Assembly (NCBI RefSeq): GCF_910592395.1
Contig: NC_088322.1
Location: forward strand, 9,543,431-9,607,430
Direction of reading: 5' to 3'
DNA: 64,000 bases
DNA from: Lineus longissimus
Taxonomy: Eukaryota > Nemertea > Pilidiophora > Heteronemertea > Lineidae
The position numbers were made by a program, and so were the translations under genes. The notes below the pieces were generated by a model. That model was not told where the DNA came from. It saw nothing but the letters and a program-made list of their open reading frames with translations, and did not search any database. Shown piece by piece: positions 1 to 12,800 of this stretch (position 1 is the first letter of the stretch; each line of letters opens with the position of its first letter).

Positions 1-213
1 GTGGCATCCCCCTTTGAAAAACACAAGGCAATCAAACCCTCTTTGTGTTTTCGCTGGCCACCCCATGGCATCTCCACTGGACAATATTTGTGAAAAATCA
101 TTACCGGGAAAAGAATGACGCAGAAAAGAACAATTTAAATATGATAAACTTTATTGCTTGGAGTATTAGAAACCCATTACTATAAGCCAGCACTTTTACA
201 AACATTGATGTAG

Positions 214-450
214 TTCAAGGTCATTCTGAATCACCCTGACAACACACAACATGTCAAGGTCATTAACAATACCATTGACTGCAGTTAAAAGGTCAAGGTT
301 ATTCTGCATAAGCATGACAACACATAAAACTTCAAGGTCATTAGGAATCGCCTTGGTTACAGTTGGCCAAGGTTATTCTGCATCAGCATGACAACATACG
401 AAATTGTCAAGGTCATGAGTCACCTTGCTATAATCAAAAGGTCAAGGTCA
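214..450 (+). repeat. 77-bp tandem repeat carrying AAGGTCA half-sites
   Basis: TCAAGGTCA recurs at 254, 331 and 408, exactly 77 bp apart, with an additional AAGGTTA/AAGGTCA series at 290, 366 and 440 and a first site at 215. Units share ATTCTGCATNAGCATGACAA. TCAAGGTCA is the extended monomer site of ERR, SF-1 and related receptors. 439-450 forms AGGTCAAGGTCA, a zero-spaced direct repeat. Confidence 0.8.
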
Positions 451-1799
451 AATAATGGATTCAGCATGATCTCAACACTCAGAACAATTGTTACAAAAAA
501 TACCAAAATATTCACCAACAAAACTGGTCTGTGATGAAATATCTGCAAGGACACATATAATGCCATTGAGAGTCTACATTTCATTGAAAATTTCAATCTT
601 ATAGGGTGTATAAGATACTAAAGTGTAGTCTTAATTCATTCTTGATAAAAGGTATCAGGTAATCAGCCCTGAAAAAGTACCCTGGGCATCCAAGCGGATT
701 TGCTCAGCCACTTCCTCATTGCAGCCACCTAAAACTGCTTTTCCCTATTTTACTCACCACCACCAACAGAAAAATAAACAAAACAATACAAACCTATAGT
801 TGTCATGGTAATACATCTATGGTTGCTATGGTGACATCTAAACACAACACTGCCATAGCAATGATACCACAGCATCACAAAATGGGCAAGAAACTTAGCT
901 GACACTACAGGTTGTCATGGAACTTACCGAGTTGGCATTTTTGTAAAACATGGTCGCACAATTTCCTTTACCTTTTAAGTAATTAGAACCATAAAGAAGG
1001 AGTGTATCAGGATAATGCTGTCAAGGTGCTATAGATATTCATCTGAAAAAGGGCACATACAGCTTGTTAATTCATTGTGTAGGCCTTCACTTTTTGATAC
1101 AGCCAAGAACAGCCCTAGTGTCTGCCCGGCATTACCTAGTCACCCCTCCTTTAAGAAAAACATGTATCGGAAATCAACTTTAAAGGGAACTGAAACCGCC
1201 AAGCCAGTTCGTATGACCTCGTTTTCATTTCCCGCGTACCGGGTGATCAGAACGAGGCATGAATGAAACATGGCGCCTAGGTGTCAATCATTGAGTGAGG
1301 TCACTACTATGGAATTTACTACGAAAACTCATGAATGAAAGATCGCATGACTCACGTGATTCTCACATGATTCTCAATAATAACAAATTGAACTGCGCAT
1401 GCTCGTGCACTGGGGGCGGAGCTACAAATCTGAACTCGAATAGGAAGTTGGAAGTTTGACTTTCTCGGGCGGTGAAAGTCGAAAAGTTGAATAAATCGCT
1501 CGGCGGTTCCAGTTCCCTTTAACATCGCAGCAGTTCAGTCATGGTTTGCTACAGGGCATTAAGCCTTGAATTATTCTATGGTTTACAGGGGCATACATGT
1601 AGCTAGCTTTTTGGTCGGAAGGGGGGAGCAAAATGACATGTTTTGAAATTTTGATCCAACATCACATACAAAATTACAGTCAAAACCACTCCCCTCAAAA
1701 CAAATTTTAAAGTGACTTGTATTAGGTGCATCTGCCCCCATGTTGCCCCCTCCCACCCCACTGGCTATGCCTCTAGTGGACTAGTCATTGCTCATTCAA
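451..1799. other. No gene seen
   Basis: Unique-looking AT-rich sequence with short CATGGTTGCTATGG-like patches (780-860). No exon with matching splice sites found. Confidence 0.5.
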
Positions 1800-2340
1800 T
1801 AATTATTTGACTGTTTATTCCATGATTACTTCACCAGATATTCCAATGGCAATTCTTGGTTATTTTACTTTTTCTAGTCCATGGTCCATGGTAACATGTA
1901 TACATGTATACATGTACATGTATGACTGGTTATTGCATGGTGGTTACTTCATATTCCAATGGCAATTCTTGGTTATTTTACTGTTTTCAGTCCATGGTAA
2001 CATGTATTCATGTATACATGTACATGAATCCATGTATACATGTACATGTATCCATGTATCCATGTACACATGTACATGTATCACTGGTTATTGCATGGTG
2101 GTTACTTCACCAGATATTCCAATGGCAATTCTTGGTTATTTTACTGTTTTTAGTACATGGTAACATGTGTACATGTGTATATGCACATGTATACACGTAT
2201 ACATGTACATGTATCCATGTATCCATGCATACATGTACATGTATCCATGTATCCATGCATAAATGTACATGTATCACTGGTTAATGCATGGTGGTTACTT
2301 CACCAGACATTCCAATGGTAATTCTTGGTTATTTGACTCT
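1800..2340 (+). repeat. Tandem repeat with internal ACATGT expansion
   Basis: TTCCAATGGCAATTCTTGGT starts at 1841, 1954 and 2117, with a variant at 2310. Successive units are 113, 163 and 193 bp long. The growth comes from an internal run of TACATGTA and ATCCATGT motifs. The overlapping open frames here (His/Cys/Met-rich) are by-products of the repeat. Confidence 0.8.
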
Positions 2341-5300
2341 TTTCGCCAGTTATTCCATGGTGTGTTATTTCACAGGCCGTTCCAAGGCTATTTACCGGTA
2401 GTCCTCTCGGGTCATTCTACCACTTTTTTAAACACCTATTCCATGGCTATTTTACCAGTTACTCACGGATATTTTAACGCTTATTTTATCCATGGCTATT
2501 CACCAGTTATTTCATAATACATACATGTGGAATTACACTATCTGTCATATTTACATATATTCAACCTCGTACCCCAATGGTGCAATCTAAATCGCAACAA
2601 ACCCTGGGGACTATATGACATGCAATATTTTACAAAATGACTGATGGTTCGAAATTATGTTCACCAAGAACCCATTATATGATTTATGATCGGTCGTTGT
2701 AAATATTCATACACTGGTTTCTGGTAAACATACGTCAAACAAACGTTTAGCACATAAGCAAATTAATATGCAAATTAGGAACACAAATACTGATGACATC
2801 ACGGGAAAATGTACACATATATAGTGACATCACCAGATAAGTTACCATGGATTGCATGAATAAGCACGCAAATTAGCATATACGAATATGCAAACATTTT
2901 TACACTAAAACAAAACTCCCTTGGAGACTTAGAATCAACACCATGTCGCATAAGTTGGAATAATGTTTCCAGTTTTTTGTATTGGTATACACATGCGCAT
3001 TGATAAGTAACCAAAGTAACAGAGCAGTAACCAAGATATACTATTCACGGGGATGCGTTACCAGGTATACAATGTCTGGAAATTTCGTTTGAACTTCTGT
3101 CAACCCTGGGACTGGTGCAAAGCCCTAGACTTACTCAAGTATTATTTCAGTTACTCAAAAGAATCGTAAAACTTCATACAAACATTTGACAGCTGGCACT
3201 CATGCAACTACTCGTTAATGGTATGATGCGTTCACGTTCAGTGTTTACATGCGTCCTGAAGGTGATTAGAAATAATCTTGTCTGCATTGCGGTCACTATA
3301 TGTTTAAAGATAACTCAGTGGCTTAACGTCATCATAGTCAGGCCCAAATAAGATTTTTGGGGGTCAATTCCTCCCCCAGGGCCAATTCACCCGACTTTAT
3401 GGTAACTGAAAACCTCAAACTCACAATTTTATTTTTTTTTGGAATGACCGAAAATAAAATGAAGCATCGAAAATACAGCGACAAAATAAGCATGTACACA
3501 GCACAGTGAAAGAAAGAGTCAATATTTTAACAAGAAATTAACGTTTTTAGAATCCTGAAGAGAATTTGTCGAAATGGCTATAATACTTGCCGATAAAAAT
3601 GAGATTCTTACCCTCATAACCTGCTTCCCCTACAACAATAAATGAACCCATTTCAATCACAGGATACAGACTGGTTTTAATCGCGAGATCACCCCGGAGA
3701 ATCTAATTCCCCAGATTGCTGAGAATCAGGCAGGCCTTCCTGCTTGCCGAGGTGGCCATGAAGTTATTCATCAAAGTTCAGAGAATGTGTTGTTGGAGTC
3801 TTTAAAAGAAATAATATTGTGTTCATCTGGTAATAAGGTCCTTTTAGCATGATTTTACATTGCCAATAACCGCCATTTGCAGAAATACTTCTAATCGTGA
3901 TTAGAAAAACGAAAGGAATTTCTGAATCTATGAATTTTTTAAATGTTTCGCAATTTTTGGTGAACAATGATAACAAAAGCGTGAAAAATTGTCGGTCTCC
4001 ATTAAACCTTTCCGACTTGAACAAAAGTGTCATCAAATGATATAAATGTATTTGGCTGTGTTCCTCTCAAGAGAAATTTTTGTCAGAAATGTACATGTTT
4101 TTGGCAATATAGCATAACTGTATAACTTCATTGAAGCATGAAGACGCAATATAGTATAACTGTATAAATTCATCGAAGCATGAAGACGTAAAATAATATC
4201 CCCATTGGTTATAACTTCTGCCTATCATGGCAAGCGGCAGGAGTTGCAATCAAAATTTTCAAACTCTGATTACGCAGGAGCAAGTAAAAAATAAAACTGG
4301 AATAATACCTTTTGCCTAATCTGACTAATTCGCATGCATTAAATATTAGGAAATGTAGTTTTGGCTGATATGCCAAAACACGTCGATATAATAAAAATAA
4401 ATTTAAACCATTTGAAGGGGAGCTATAGGCAGGACAAGAGGGGCTACTTTGGCCATCTTCAGGTGACTAACATACACAGTAAGGGCCCTGGGTCATGTCA
4501 GATTCAGCACTAAATATATTCCTTGTGCAAGCATGAATCATTCTGGCGTACTGTGAGATGTTAGAGACCCCTATTGGTGACTTCGTGTAACTTTATCTTG
4601 CCTGCCTAGCTCCTGCCTATATTGTCCCTTTAACAGCATTTAAACGCTTGTTGTTGTGCATATGCGTATAGGCATACCTATATATGTATCTTTGGCAAGA
4701 GGTGGTTAATGAAATAATGTCTGCATGGTCCTGGTTTCGACTACAGGACTGAATAATAACCTTGTTCTTAAATTTGGCTCAATATTTTACATAAAGGCAG
4801 CAACTTATCTACACTGAATGTACACACTTTGAATAAAACATAAACACATTGCAAACAACTAGCTAAACTGCTAATACATTTCCTTTCAAAATATTTCAAT
4901 AATCATCCATAACATCTACTTCACTAAGTAGTGGCTTCGTAACTAGTGATGAATTTGCTGCGACATTGTAACTAGTGAAAGTGTATCGTTCAGGGTCCCA
5001 AACCCTGCAGTTGCTAAGGAAACCGTGGTTGTCATGGAACTAGTTGCTATGGCAACACTAATAATGTGTCATTTCAACTTCGGATAGCTGCCACCAATCC
5101 GAGGTGCCAAGTTTGAAGTCGAGATCCATCGCTGATCGGAATCTGTTGAACGAAAGGAAAGAAGAAGTCTTGCATTGGTGCTCTCTAAGAGGTGTGTCGA
5201 TGATTTCATCACAAAAAGATGCCATTTTCGATGTCAAATTGACGTCCTTGACCAACGTGGTGCTAATTGTAGTTGGTCAACAATGGCTTTGGTAATGGTG

Positions 5301-5884
5301 TGGGGATGTCCATTGGGACATTACCCACACATGGTGCACACTTCTGAAAGGTCAAGGACATGAACTGACACCCAAAATGGCTACCAGAATGACATCACTG
5401 CCGGGCCTTCTGACCCTGATCTACAGGAAGCCATGGTTTATAATCAATCACCTAAATCTTGTTATCCCAAAATGATCAGACTTTGTACAGAAAGAAGGAT
5501 TTACGTCTGAATAATATGAAACGCACTGACAAATTTCACGACCAGAAAGTCACTCTTACAGACGACGCTATTTACAACAAGTGAATTTGGTCAATCCGTC
5601 ATATGTCCAGCGTAAAATATATAATTTGTTAACTACTTCATTATGCAGTATGTCGGCACCATTATAACATCAGTTGTGAATGAATAATTCACCTTTTGGC
5701 CATTCTAGGTCAAAGGTAATCACTACGGTAACAATAGTTATCCAACCTGTTAGTCCAGCAGTATGTAATCATTGGCTTTTTGGCAAGAATTATAAACATA
5801 GTTTTTTCCTATTTACACATTTCTCACAAAAGTGAAAAGTCAATTGTATATTGTCAATTGTCAATCATCGGAACATATCAGCAC
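2341..5884. other. No confident gene; one weak exon candidate
   Basis: Contains ATGCAAAT motifs near 2769 and the 4090 duplication. A minus-strand open segment at 5058-5270 ending VEMTHY would join exon 11 of the CAP-Gly gene in phase if 6888 were used as a donor. Its acceptor lacks a pyrimidine tract, so it is not annotated as coding. Confidence 0.4.
4090..4190 (+). repeat. Short tandem duplication
   Basis: CAATATAGCATAACTGTATA with its following ATTGAAGCATGAAGACG is repeated after about 46 bp with a few changes. Confidence 0.6.
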
Positions 5885-5965
5885 ACCGTGTCAAAATTCA
5901 AGGTCGCAGGACACTCAAAGGTCAAGGTCACTCAATGGAAACCTAAGGTCAAGGTCAATGATGGC
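5885..5965 (+). promoter_or_regulatory. Cluster of AGGTCA half-sites (DR0)
   Basis: Two copies of AAGGTCAAGGTCA (near 5917 and 5948) and one TCAAGGTCG (near 5899) lie within 80 bp. The arrangement resembles the array at 214-450. Whether it binds receptors is not shown by sequence; it may only mark a repeat family. Confidence 0.45.
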
Positions 5966-6657
5966 ATTTTGAAGAGTGAATCCTCAATGAAACTATGAAA
6001 ATGGTGCCACCTAGCAGAATACTCTAAAACTAAAGAAGTCAATCTTCCTTCAATGAATCGCAGCTGTTGATGGCAGTTTCCGAAGGCACAAATTAGTGTG
6101 TTACTCCTACACTAGGTGGCATGGCAAAACACTCCGCAAAGTGAAGTGTCAGTTGCTGCAGCCATGCATCACAAATTTCGACGGCAGATTAGTCTTAGCA
6201 TTGTTTGTGGCCGTTATTAGTTTTCTAGCGGTGCCTAGACGTCTCAAGTGCATTGTGGGAAGACTATTTTGCATTTCCTTGACCAGAACGTGGCTCCAAC
6301 GTTTCTCCATCTTGCAAGGTTCGTGTCATACGTCGACGTATTCTGTACTAGACATAATGGTTTCCCTGCAACGGATTATTATCATATGGTTACCACGGTT
6401 ACGCTACAAGCTTAGCAATATGAATGAACAAGACTTGTTAGTGACTACATAAGTTATGTTTACTTGCGGATTGCATGATACATGTCCTACCAGTTTGTTT
6501 GCTTACTAATCCTACAAATGACAGTATGTTTCATACCATTGTTAAGTGCCAAAATTACTTGTTATCACATTGTCAACTAGCAAAGCAACTTCAATCCTCC
6601 GACATTTCTGTCCAATTTCGGCAAAAACAGACCGTTTTTAGTGCTTTCTGCACATCT

Positions 6658-6663
6658 TTTAAT
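6658..6663 (-). terminator. Possible poly(A) signal of the CAP-Gly gene
   Basis: ATTAAA on the minus strand, about 220 nt beyond the TAG stop at 6884-6886. It is the nearest poly(A)-signal-like hexamer downstream of that stop and supports treating exon 11 as terminal. The hexamer is a common variant and the match alone is weak. Confidence 0.3.
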
Positions 6664-6883
6664 ATTTGTGCATTATATAGGTCCCCAAATGCTTGAAATA
6701 GGCAAGGTGGCATGTGTTAAGGGCAAAAGGCTCAGGAGGGGGGGGGGCTAAATTACACTTTGAGAAAATATTTGACCAAAATCATGGTCAAAACATGTTT
6801 TTTTGTGACTTCTGGGGGGGAAGCATCTGCTCATCCTACCCTCTGCTAGCTATGCCCATGAGTGGTCCATGGGAGAACCATAC

Positions 6884-9800
6884 CTACCTAATTGATTTGC
6901 CCGTTAGTGCATCTGGTGCAAAAAGCCGTTGTTCAGCTTTACCAGATTTGTCAGTTTTATCCCGTTTCGGGGATGATTTTGTCGGTGGCGCCCTCTCAGA
7001 TTCAGATGAAGGCCTCCGCCGCACCTCGGTGTGCGTGACATAATTTTGGAGCTTTTTAGCAATCTGAAACACCGAAATGTCAGGCGTGAATTCGAATTTT
7101 GTAATCAAGAGGTCCTTGATGGCCACAAGAGGGGATTGGGAGAGAAATTCTTTCATAAGTATGAAACTTTACTTCATGAGAGACAGTTGATGGAGGGACA
7201 TTTACAACAGAAATCCATCAAAACTCGGAAATGTCCCACCTCTCTGGCAGTAAATACAAATATTCTTACCTTTTTTGTAATAATGCAGACAACATCCTGT
7301 AGCGGCAGGAAGACACCGTGGTCTTTGTGACAATAAAAATAACGCTTCCCGTTGAAAAACCCATCGTGCCTGCCAACTGAAAAAGAAAAAAAAAAATTCT
7401 TTAAATATTTTTCAAAGTTCGTTTTGACTTCACAGCACATGCGGCCAAGAAAACTTCTGTCTCCTTGGTCAATCATCATTGAAAGGACTTTCTGAATTAA
7501 ATTCTGTTTTGACACACTGAACATTGCGTCTCGACAAATACTCTTATTAGCTTCCCATACAACAAAGATTTTGGGACATGAGCACTACCAGACATGTTGA
7601 TGTTATTACCTGGACAAGAAACTTACCAGGTGCATCTAATTCGACGCCAACAAACACCATATTCGGCTGTCCAATTTTGATGTCAAGATGACCGATGTAC
7701 CGGATGTAGCCTGCCCGTTCACCTTTTACGACAACGTGGTCATCTAAATTCACATAATGTTTCCCACTGGAAGAAGAGAAAACGTTAATCGATGTTAATG
7801 TAAATGTAGTTTCAAACAGAAGATTGCGTCGTTCAATGTCACCCACCCTCCAGTTTGACCACATAGCTCTACGTCCTAAGGCACCTAACGGTCGGGCATG
7901 ATAGACACATATTCGTCGTTGGGCACCAAAGTGTTAAAGGGTAACTCGTGTCAAATTTCACCATATAACGTTTTAGCTGTTTTTGACAAATGACTACGTC
8001 ACTTTCTCATAAATCGGAAAGGTTTTCGAATCGAAATGCACATTTTCTAGAAATTGATGGTTTAATCCTGCCCACGCCGACGACGTTTTCGTTGATGACG
8101 TCACAACATGAACATTTTTGCGGTCGCGGTGGTTTACATTCAGCGATTTTAAAATAAATCTAATCAAAAATGGAAAATTTGAGCTTTACATTTGTGATCA
8201 ACAATTAAAAACGGACGTATTTCCGCAAAGTTGTAAATCACATCATAGTATCACTTTAAAATCGCTTACCCGTTAATATGAAACTTTTTATTGTCCGCAA
8301 AACCGTTTTTTACTTTCGTCCCGCCGCTGCCCAGCAACGTTTCACAGCTGGAACACTTGCATCCCGGGATAGGACTCGGGAAGACAATACTCGAGGATGG
8401 AGAGGACTTCTTCCCGTGTTTGGATTTCCCGGGGCTGGAAATGAAAATAAAAACGAATTTAGAGGATCCCAAGAAGTGATAAGGATTCATTTAAACTGAC
8501 TGACATATTCCGTGTGATCATTCCTTAGAAAGCTCTCGATGAGCTCATTCCAGTGGTACCAAGGCTCTCAATTACACACTATGCATGTCTGGTTGTCCCC
8601 GCCTGATTAGGGGGGTGCCTTAGATAAGGGGCGGGGCTGATAACCTTTAAACTTACACGCTCTCTGAGCTGCTGCTATTTGAAGACCGATGGTGTTTGTG
8701 TTTTGAATTTTGGATTATAGGCAAGATGGCGGCGTTGACGTCCATGTCTGTGTGTCCATTCGTCAGACTGGTGTCACTACTCATACATTCATCTTCGTAA
8801 TGTAACTGGTCGCTATAGTGACGAGCAAGATTGTTCATCTGAAAAAAGAGAATGATCAGAATTAGATATTTCGAAATACTTTCTTCAACTTTTTTTGCGA
8901 TACATATTACTCCAAGGGTAACTGACAGAAAAGGTGACAGCCAAACTGTGAAATCTAAACTAACCTCAAATTCTTTTAATCGTCCTTTTAATATTTCAAT
9001 CTCCTTCCTGGCGGCCCCAAGTTCTTCCGCTAACTTCGAGTTCAGTTTTACAGCTGAAAAGAAAAGATGCTCAGCATAACTAACGACATAGCATAGAATC
9101 AACGAAATAACAACAACATTAAAACTATCATCATCAAGAAAGACCTCATGATGAAATAGCAATCAAAGACCCTTTGAAGTGAGAAACATGGGTTGTTAAC
9201 GTAATCAGCTCCATGAAAGCAGCAAGCACCATTGGACCAGACAGAAATTGGTTAGTTTTCCCTGTTTCTTAACCCCAAAATTCAAAATCCATATTCTCAG
9301 TTGCCAAATCTCAATCCACAGAGAGTTATGGTCGGGGTAAGAACAGATTTCATTTGAATTGATGAATGATTTCATCCCTAAGGCCTACTAATGGATTAAG
9401 GTACTGGCTTCACTCTTACACTGGGAATCAGGAGAAAGTAACTCAGTCGAAAATCGAGTAGAAGCAAGAGCAACTCAGCAAATTCCAGTTGATGACTCCA
9501 CAATTTAACTCCAGGGGACAGCACTGTGCTACTCACTTTCACGAAACTGCTCCTCGAGTTTTACATCCGTTTGCGACGGAATTATCACACATTGCACTTC
9601 CTTGCAAACCTGGGCTACAGGACTGAAATTGAAAACGGATTCATTGGTTACCTTAATTCGAACTCGGAGACTGAAATTAGAAGTCATAAACACTCATCAA
9701 TAATTGACCTAGCTTTTCTGAGCCCCGGCCAGAAACAGTTAAAACCACTCCACACAAAACAAGTTTTTCCGCAAGATTCCAGTTCTATGACTAAATATAC

Positions 9801-12800
9801 TATAAATATTGCAGTAACATTCCCAAGTTGTTAGATCAAGGCAAATTAATGATACAGGGCACTTGATTGAACCCGAGAATGTTATAAGGTCAGAGAATAT
9901 ATTTTGATTCCTTGTCAAAAGTCAAAAATCACCATCACTATAAAATGCCACATATTTCACTTTTAGACACAAATTACTTTGATATTTTTTACTGAACTGA
10001 TTTCCAACAGCAAAAGCCTGTTTGACACACATGTACTAGTAACAGCAAAAATATATGTAATTGGCACGCTTATATATTATTGGTAACAGTCAATAGTGCA
10101 TCCTTGTCTGTTCAATGTTACAAGTTACCAATTTACAAAAGGGACCATGCAGTTATGAGAATATTACTAGACCTTACTAGGTCTCTCTTTATGAAAAAAT
10201 GTGCCCCCCCTCCCACCCCCGAATAGAGCCTATTGCCCCCTGGGACCCAAAAGGCAAATATGGCCCTGACTACTGACTAGCCATATTCCCCCTTCCCCTG
10301 TACACATCACTTCAGAAGAGGTGCTCTCGTTCAGGACAGGAGAAAAGAAATGCAGTTATACACAACAGCAATCTTGAAATGCATATTCAGTACGTATTAA
10401 CACTATTGGAAGTTTTCCAATTCAATTACAATATTTCAAATTTTTAAGGGACAGCATAGGTCTTTAAGTCATGGCTGCTTCAGGCCGAGTTAAGAGCACA
10501 AAGTACAGTAGTGAAGAAACGTAAACAACTCATAGAACATGTATGTTTTCTTTTCACGGCAAATACCACCACGTGAAAAAGTTATTAAAAGCTAATAAAG
10601 AACCAAAAAATTATTTAAAAATTCATGTGGTATTGTTTTGTGCAGACGTCAGAAAAACGTTTGCCAATTTCAAAGGACTGTAAGGAAATGATGGAAATTA
10701 TCATCCGAGTGCCTGGGACTGAAATAGCTGAACTTTGAAAAGGACAAACTACCTTGTAACAGTTTGGTGGAATTAAAGGCCAGCTTCCTTTCTTCTACAT
10801 TTGAAATTCGAAATTTCCAATCACGTGCACGCATTGATGTAACTTTTTTTAATGCTGTTGTGTACATTCTCAATACCTACACATGCCAATTTTCATCACA
10901 TTGGGATGTTTGGTCACTATGTTATTGCTCTGTTTTATTCTAATAATTAGCGAGCCAAATGTAAACAATGCCCATCTTACATGAATGAACCAGACCTTTA
11001 ACTCGAAGACTGCATTTGTTTTTAAGACGTAGAGATAAGATATGATTATGATTTCCAGCCAGTACCCATTTGATACACCTGGATGGAGTAAGGCATGTAA
11101 GGCAAAGAGGCGTCCACAGTGTCTTAAGCTGACAGTGGGGATGGAACCATGGACCTCATGACCGCAAGTCAGAGACCCGTGCCACTACACAAGCACGGCT
11201 AATGATCTTGAAACCTGCGCAGGCCAGTTCTGCAGAGGCGGTATCTGCTGGCCTGTTTATCATATCCAGGTGTCAATCATATCAATCCATTTCATTTCAA
11301 AGACTAAAATTTCTCTTCAACGATTGACTACTTTGAGGAAATGAGATATTTTCTATTAAACCATGTCAAAAAAGATTCCAAGGCCTTATAGGGTTAACAT
11401 TCCCAAGTACCCCCTCTTTTAGACTATTTCACAACAGCTCTCTCAGTTCTCTGAGAGTCGATAGTCAGACGCAAACGAGCTGATCGTGACGAGATGAAGG
11501 TACGCGATGCCACTTTTTATACGTACCACTCAATCTTTACCAAGACGGAACTGAGAGTGCATGTTAGGCTACATAGATTGCTGTGTCTATGTGGTGGTGA
11601 AGTGCAGTGTATGAATGTGAACAGTATCCTGTTCATGGAGGTTCAAATCTATCTGTACTGACGTTTTTGTTCAAAATATTTAAGGAGTCATTCAGCGTGA
11701 AAAGTTTTCCCCCTGAAAAAGGTTTGGCCATACACGAATCAGTGTCTATTGGGCTCTAGGAAAATTCGTCCCCGGATAATTCGTCCCCGGAAAACTCGTC
11801 CCCGGAAAATTCGTCCCCGAGAAAATTCGTCCCTGGAAAATTCGTCCCCGAGGAAAATTCGTCCCCAGATAATTCGTCCCCGTGGATAATTCGTCCCTGG
11901 AAAATTCGTCCCTGAGGAAAATTCGTCCCCGGAATATACGTCCCCGAGGATAATTCGTCCCCGGAAAATTTAACAAAAGTTGAAAGTTTCCGACATTACT
12001 TTCTAGTAATAACTACTACCTACTCCTTTCGACTTTTCTCATTCAGTGTTATATCTCTATTTACTACCCTACTAGCTAGTTACCTACTCCACTTTTTTCA
12101 TAGTAGGTAGAGGTAGGCAGGCAAAATAAATTTTTTTTTCTTCAAATAAGTATTTTTACTGGTCAGAATGAAAGAAAAGCTCTAAATTCTTCCATAAAAT
12201 ATTTTGCCTGCCTACCCTACCTACTATAAAAATAGTGGGGTAGGTAACTAGCTAGTAGGGTAGTAAAGAGAGATATTACACTGAATGAGAAAAATCGAAA
12301 GTAGTAGTTATTACTACAGTCCATTCGACAAGACTTAAGGGTCTTAGAAAGTAAAGTCAGAAACTTTTAACTTTGTAAAATTTTCTGGGGACGAATTATT
12401 TTCGGGGACAAATTTTCCTAGGGGACGAATTATCCAGGGACGAATTTTCCTTGGGGACGAATTATCCGGGGACGAATTTTCCTAGGGGACGAATTATCCT
12501 CGGGGACGAATTATCCGGGGACGAATTTGCGGGGACGAATTTTCCGGGGACGAATTATCCGGGGACGAATTTTCCTGTAACCGTCTATTGCATTCAAAAG
12601 TAGCACTTTCAGGTCTCACTGACCGATTGGGCTGCTATATTCATCATTTTTGGCAATTTGCTCCATTAAGCCAAGGAGTGGTACCAGGGGTTAGAGTGCA
12701 TTTCTGCTGAAATGCACAGAGGCGGAGTGGTTATAGAGTTCGGGACAACCGACCAAAAGGTTGTGGGTCGTATCCATTTTGAGGTACCTAGTCATTTCCT

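Noticed and set aside
1807-2284. Cys/His/Met-rich frames
   Set aside because: Produced by ACATGT microsatellite; no splice sites or family resemblance.
6096-6452. 118-codon plus-strand frame with hydrophobic stretch
   Set aside because: Random-looking composition, no recognisable domain, and it lies in the probable 3' flank of the minus-strand gene.
11746-11976. Minus-strand frame with GTNFPGTNYP repeats
   Set aside because: It is the tandem arm of the foldback element, with length-variable units and no start context.
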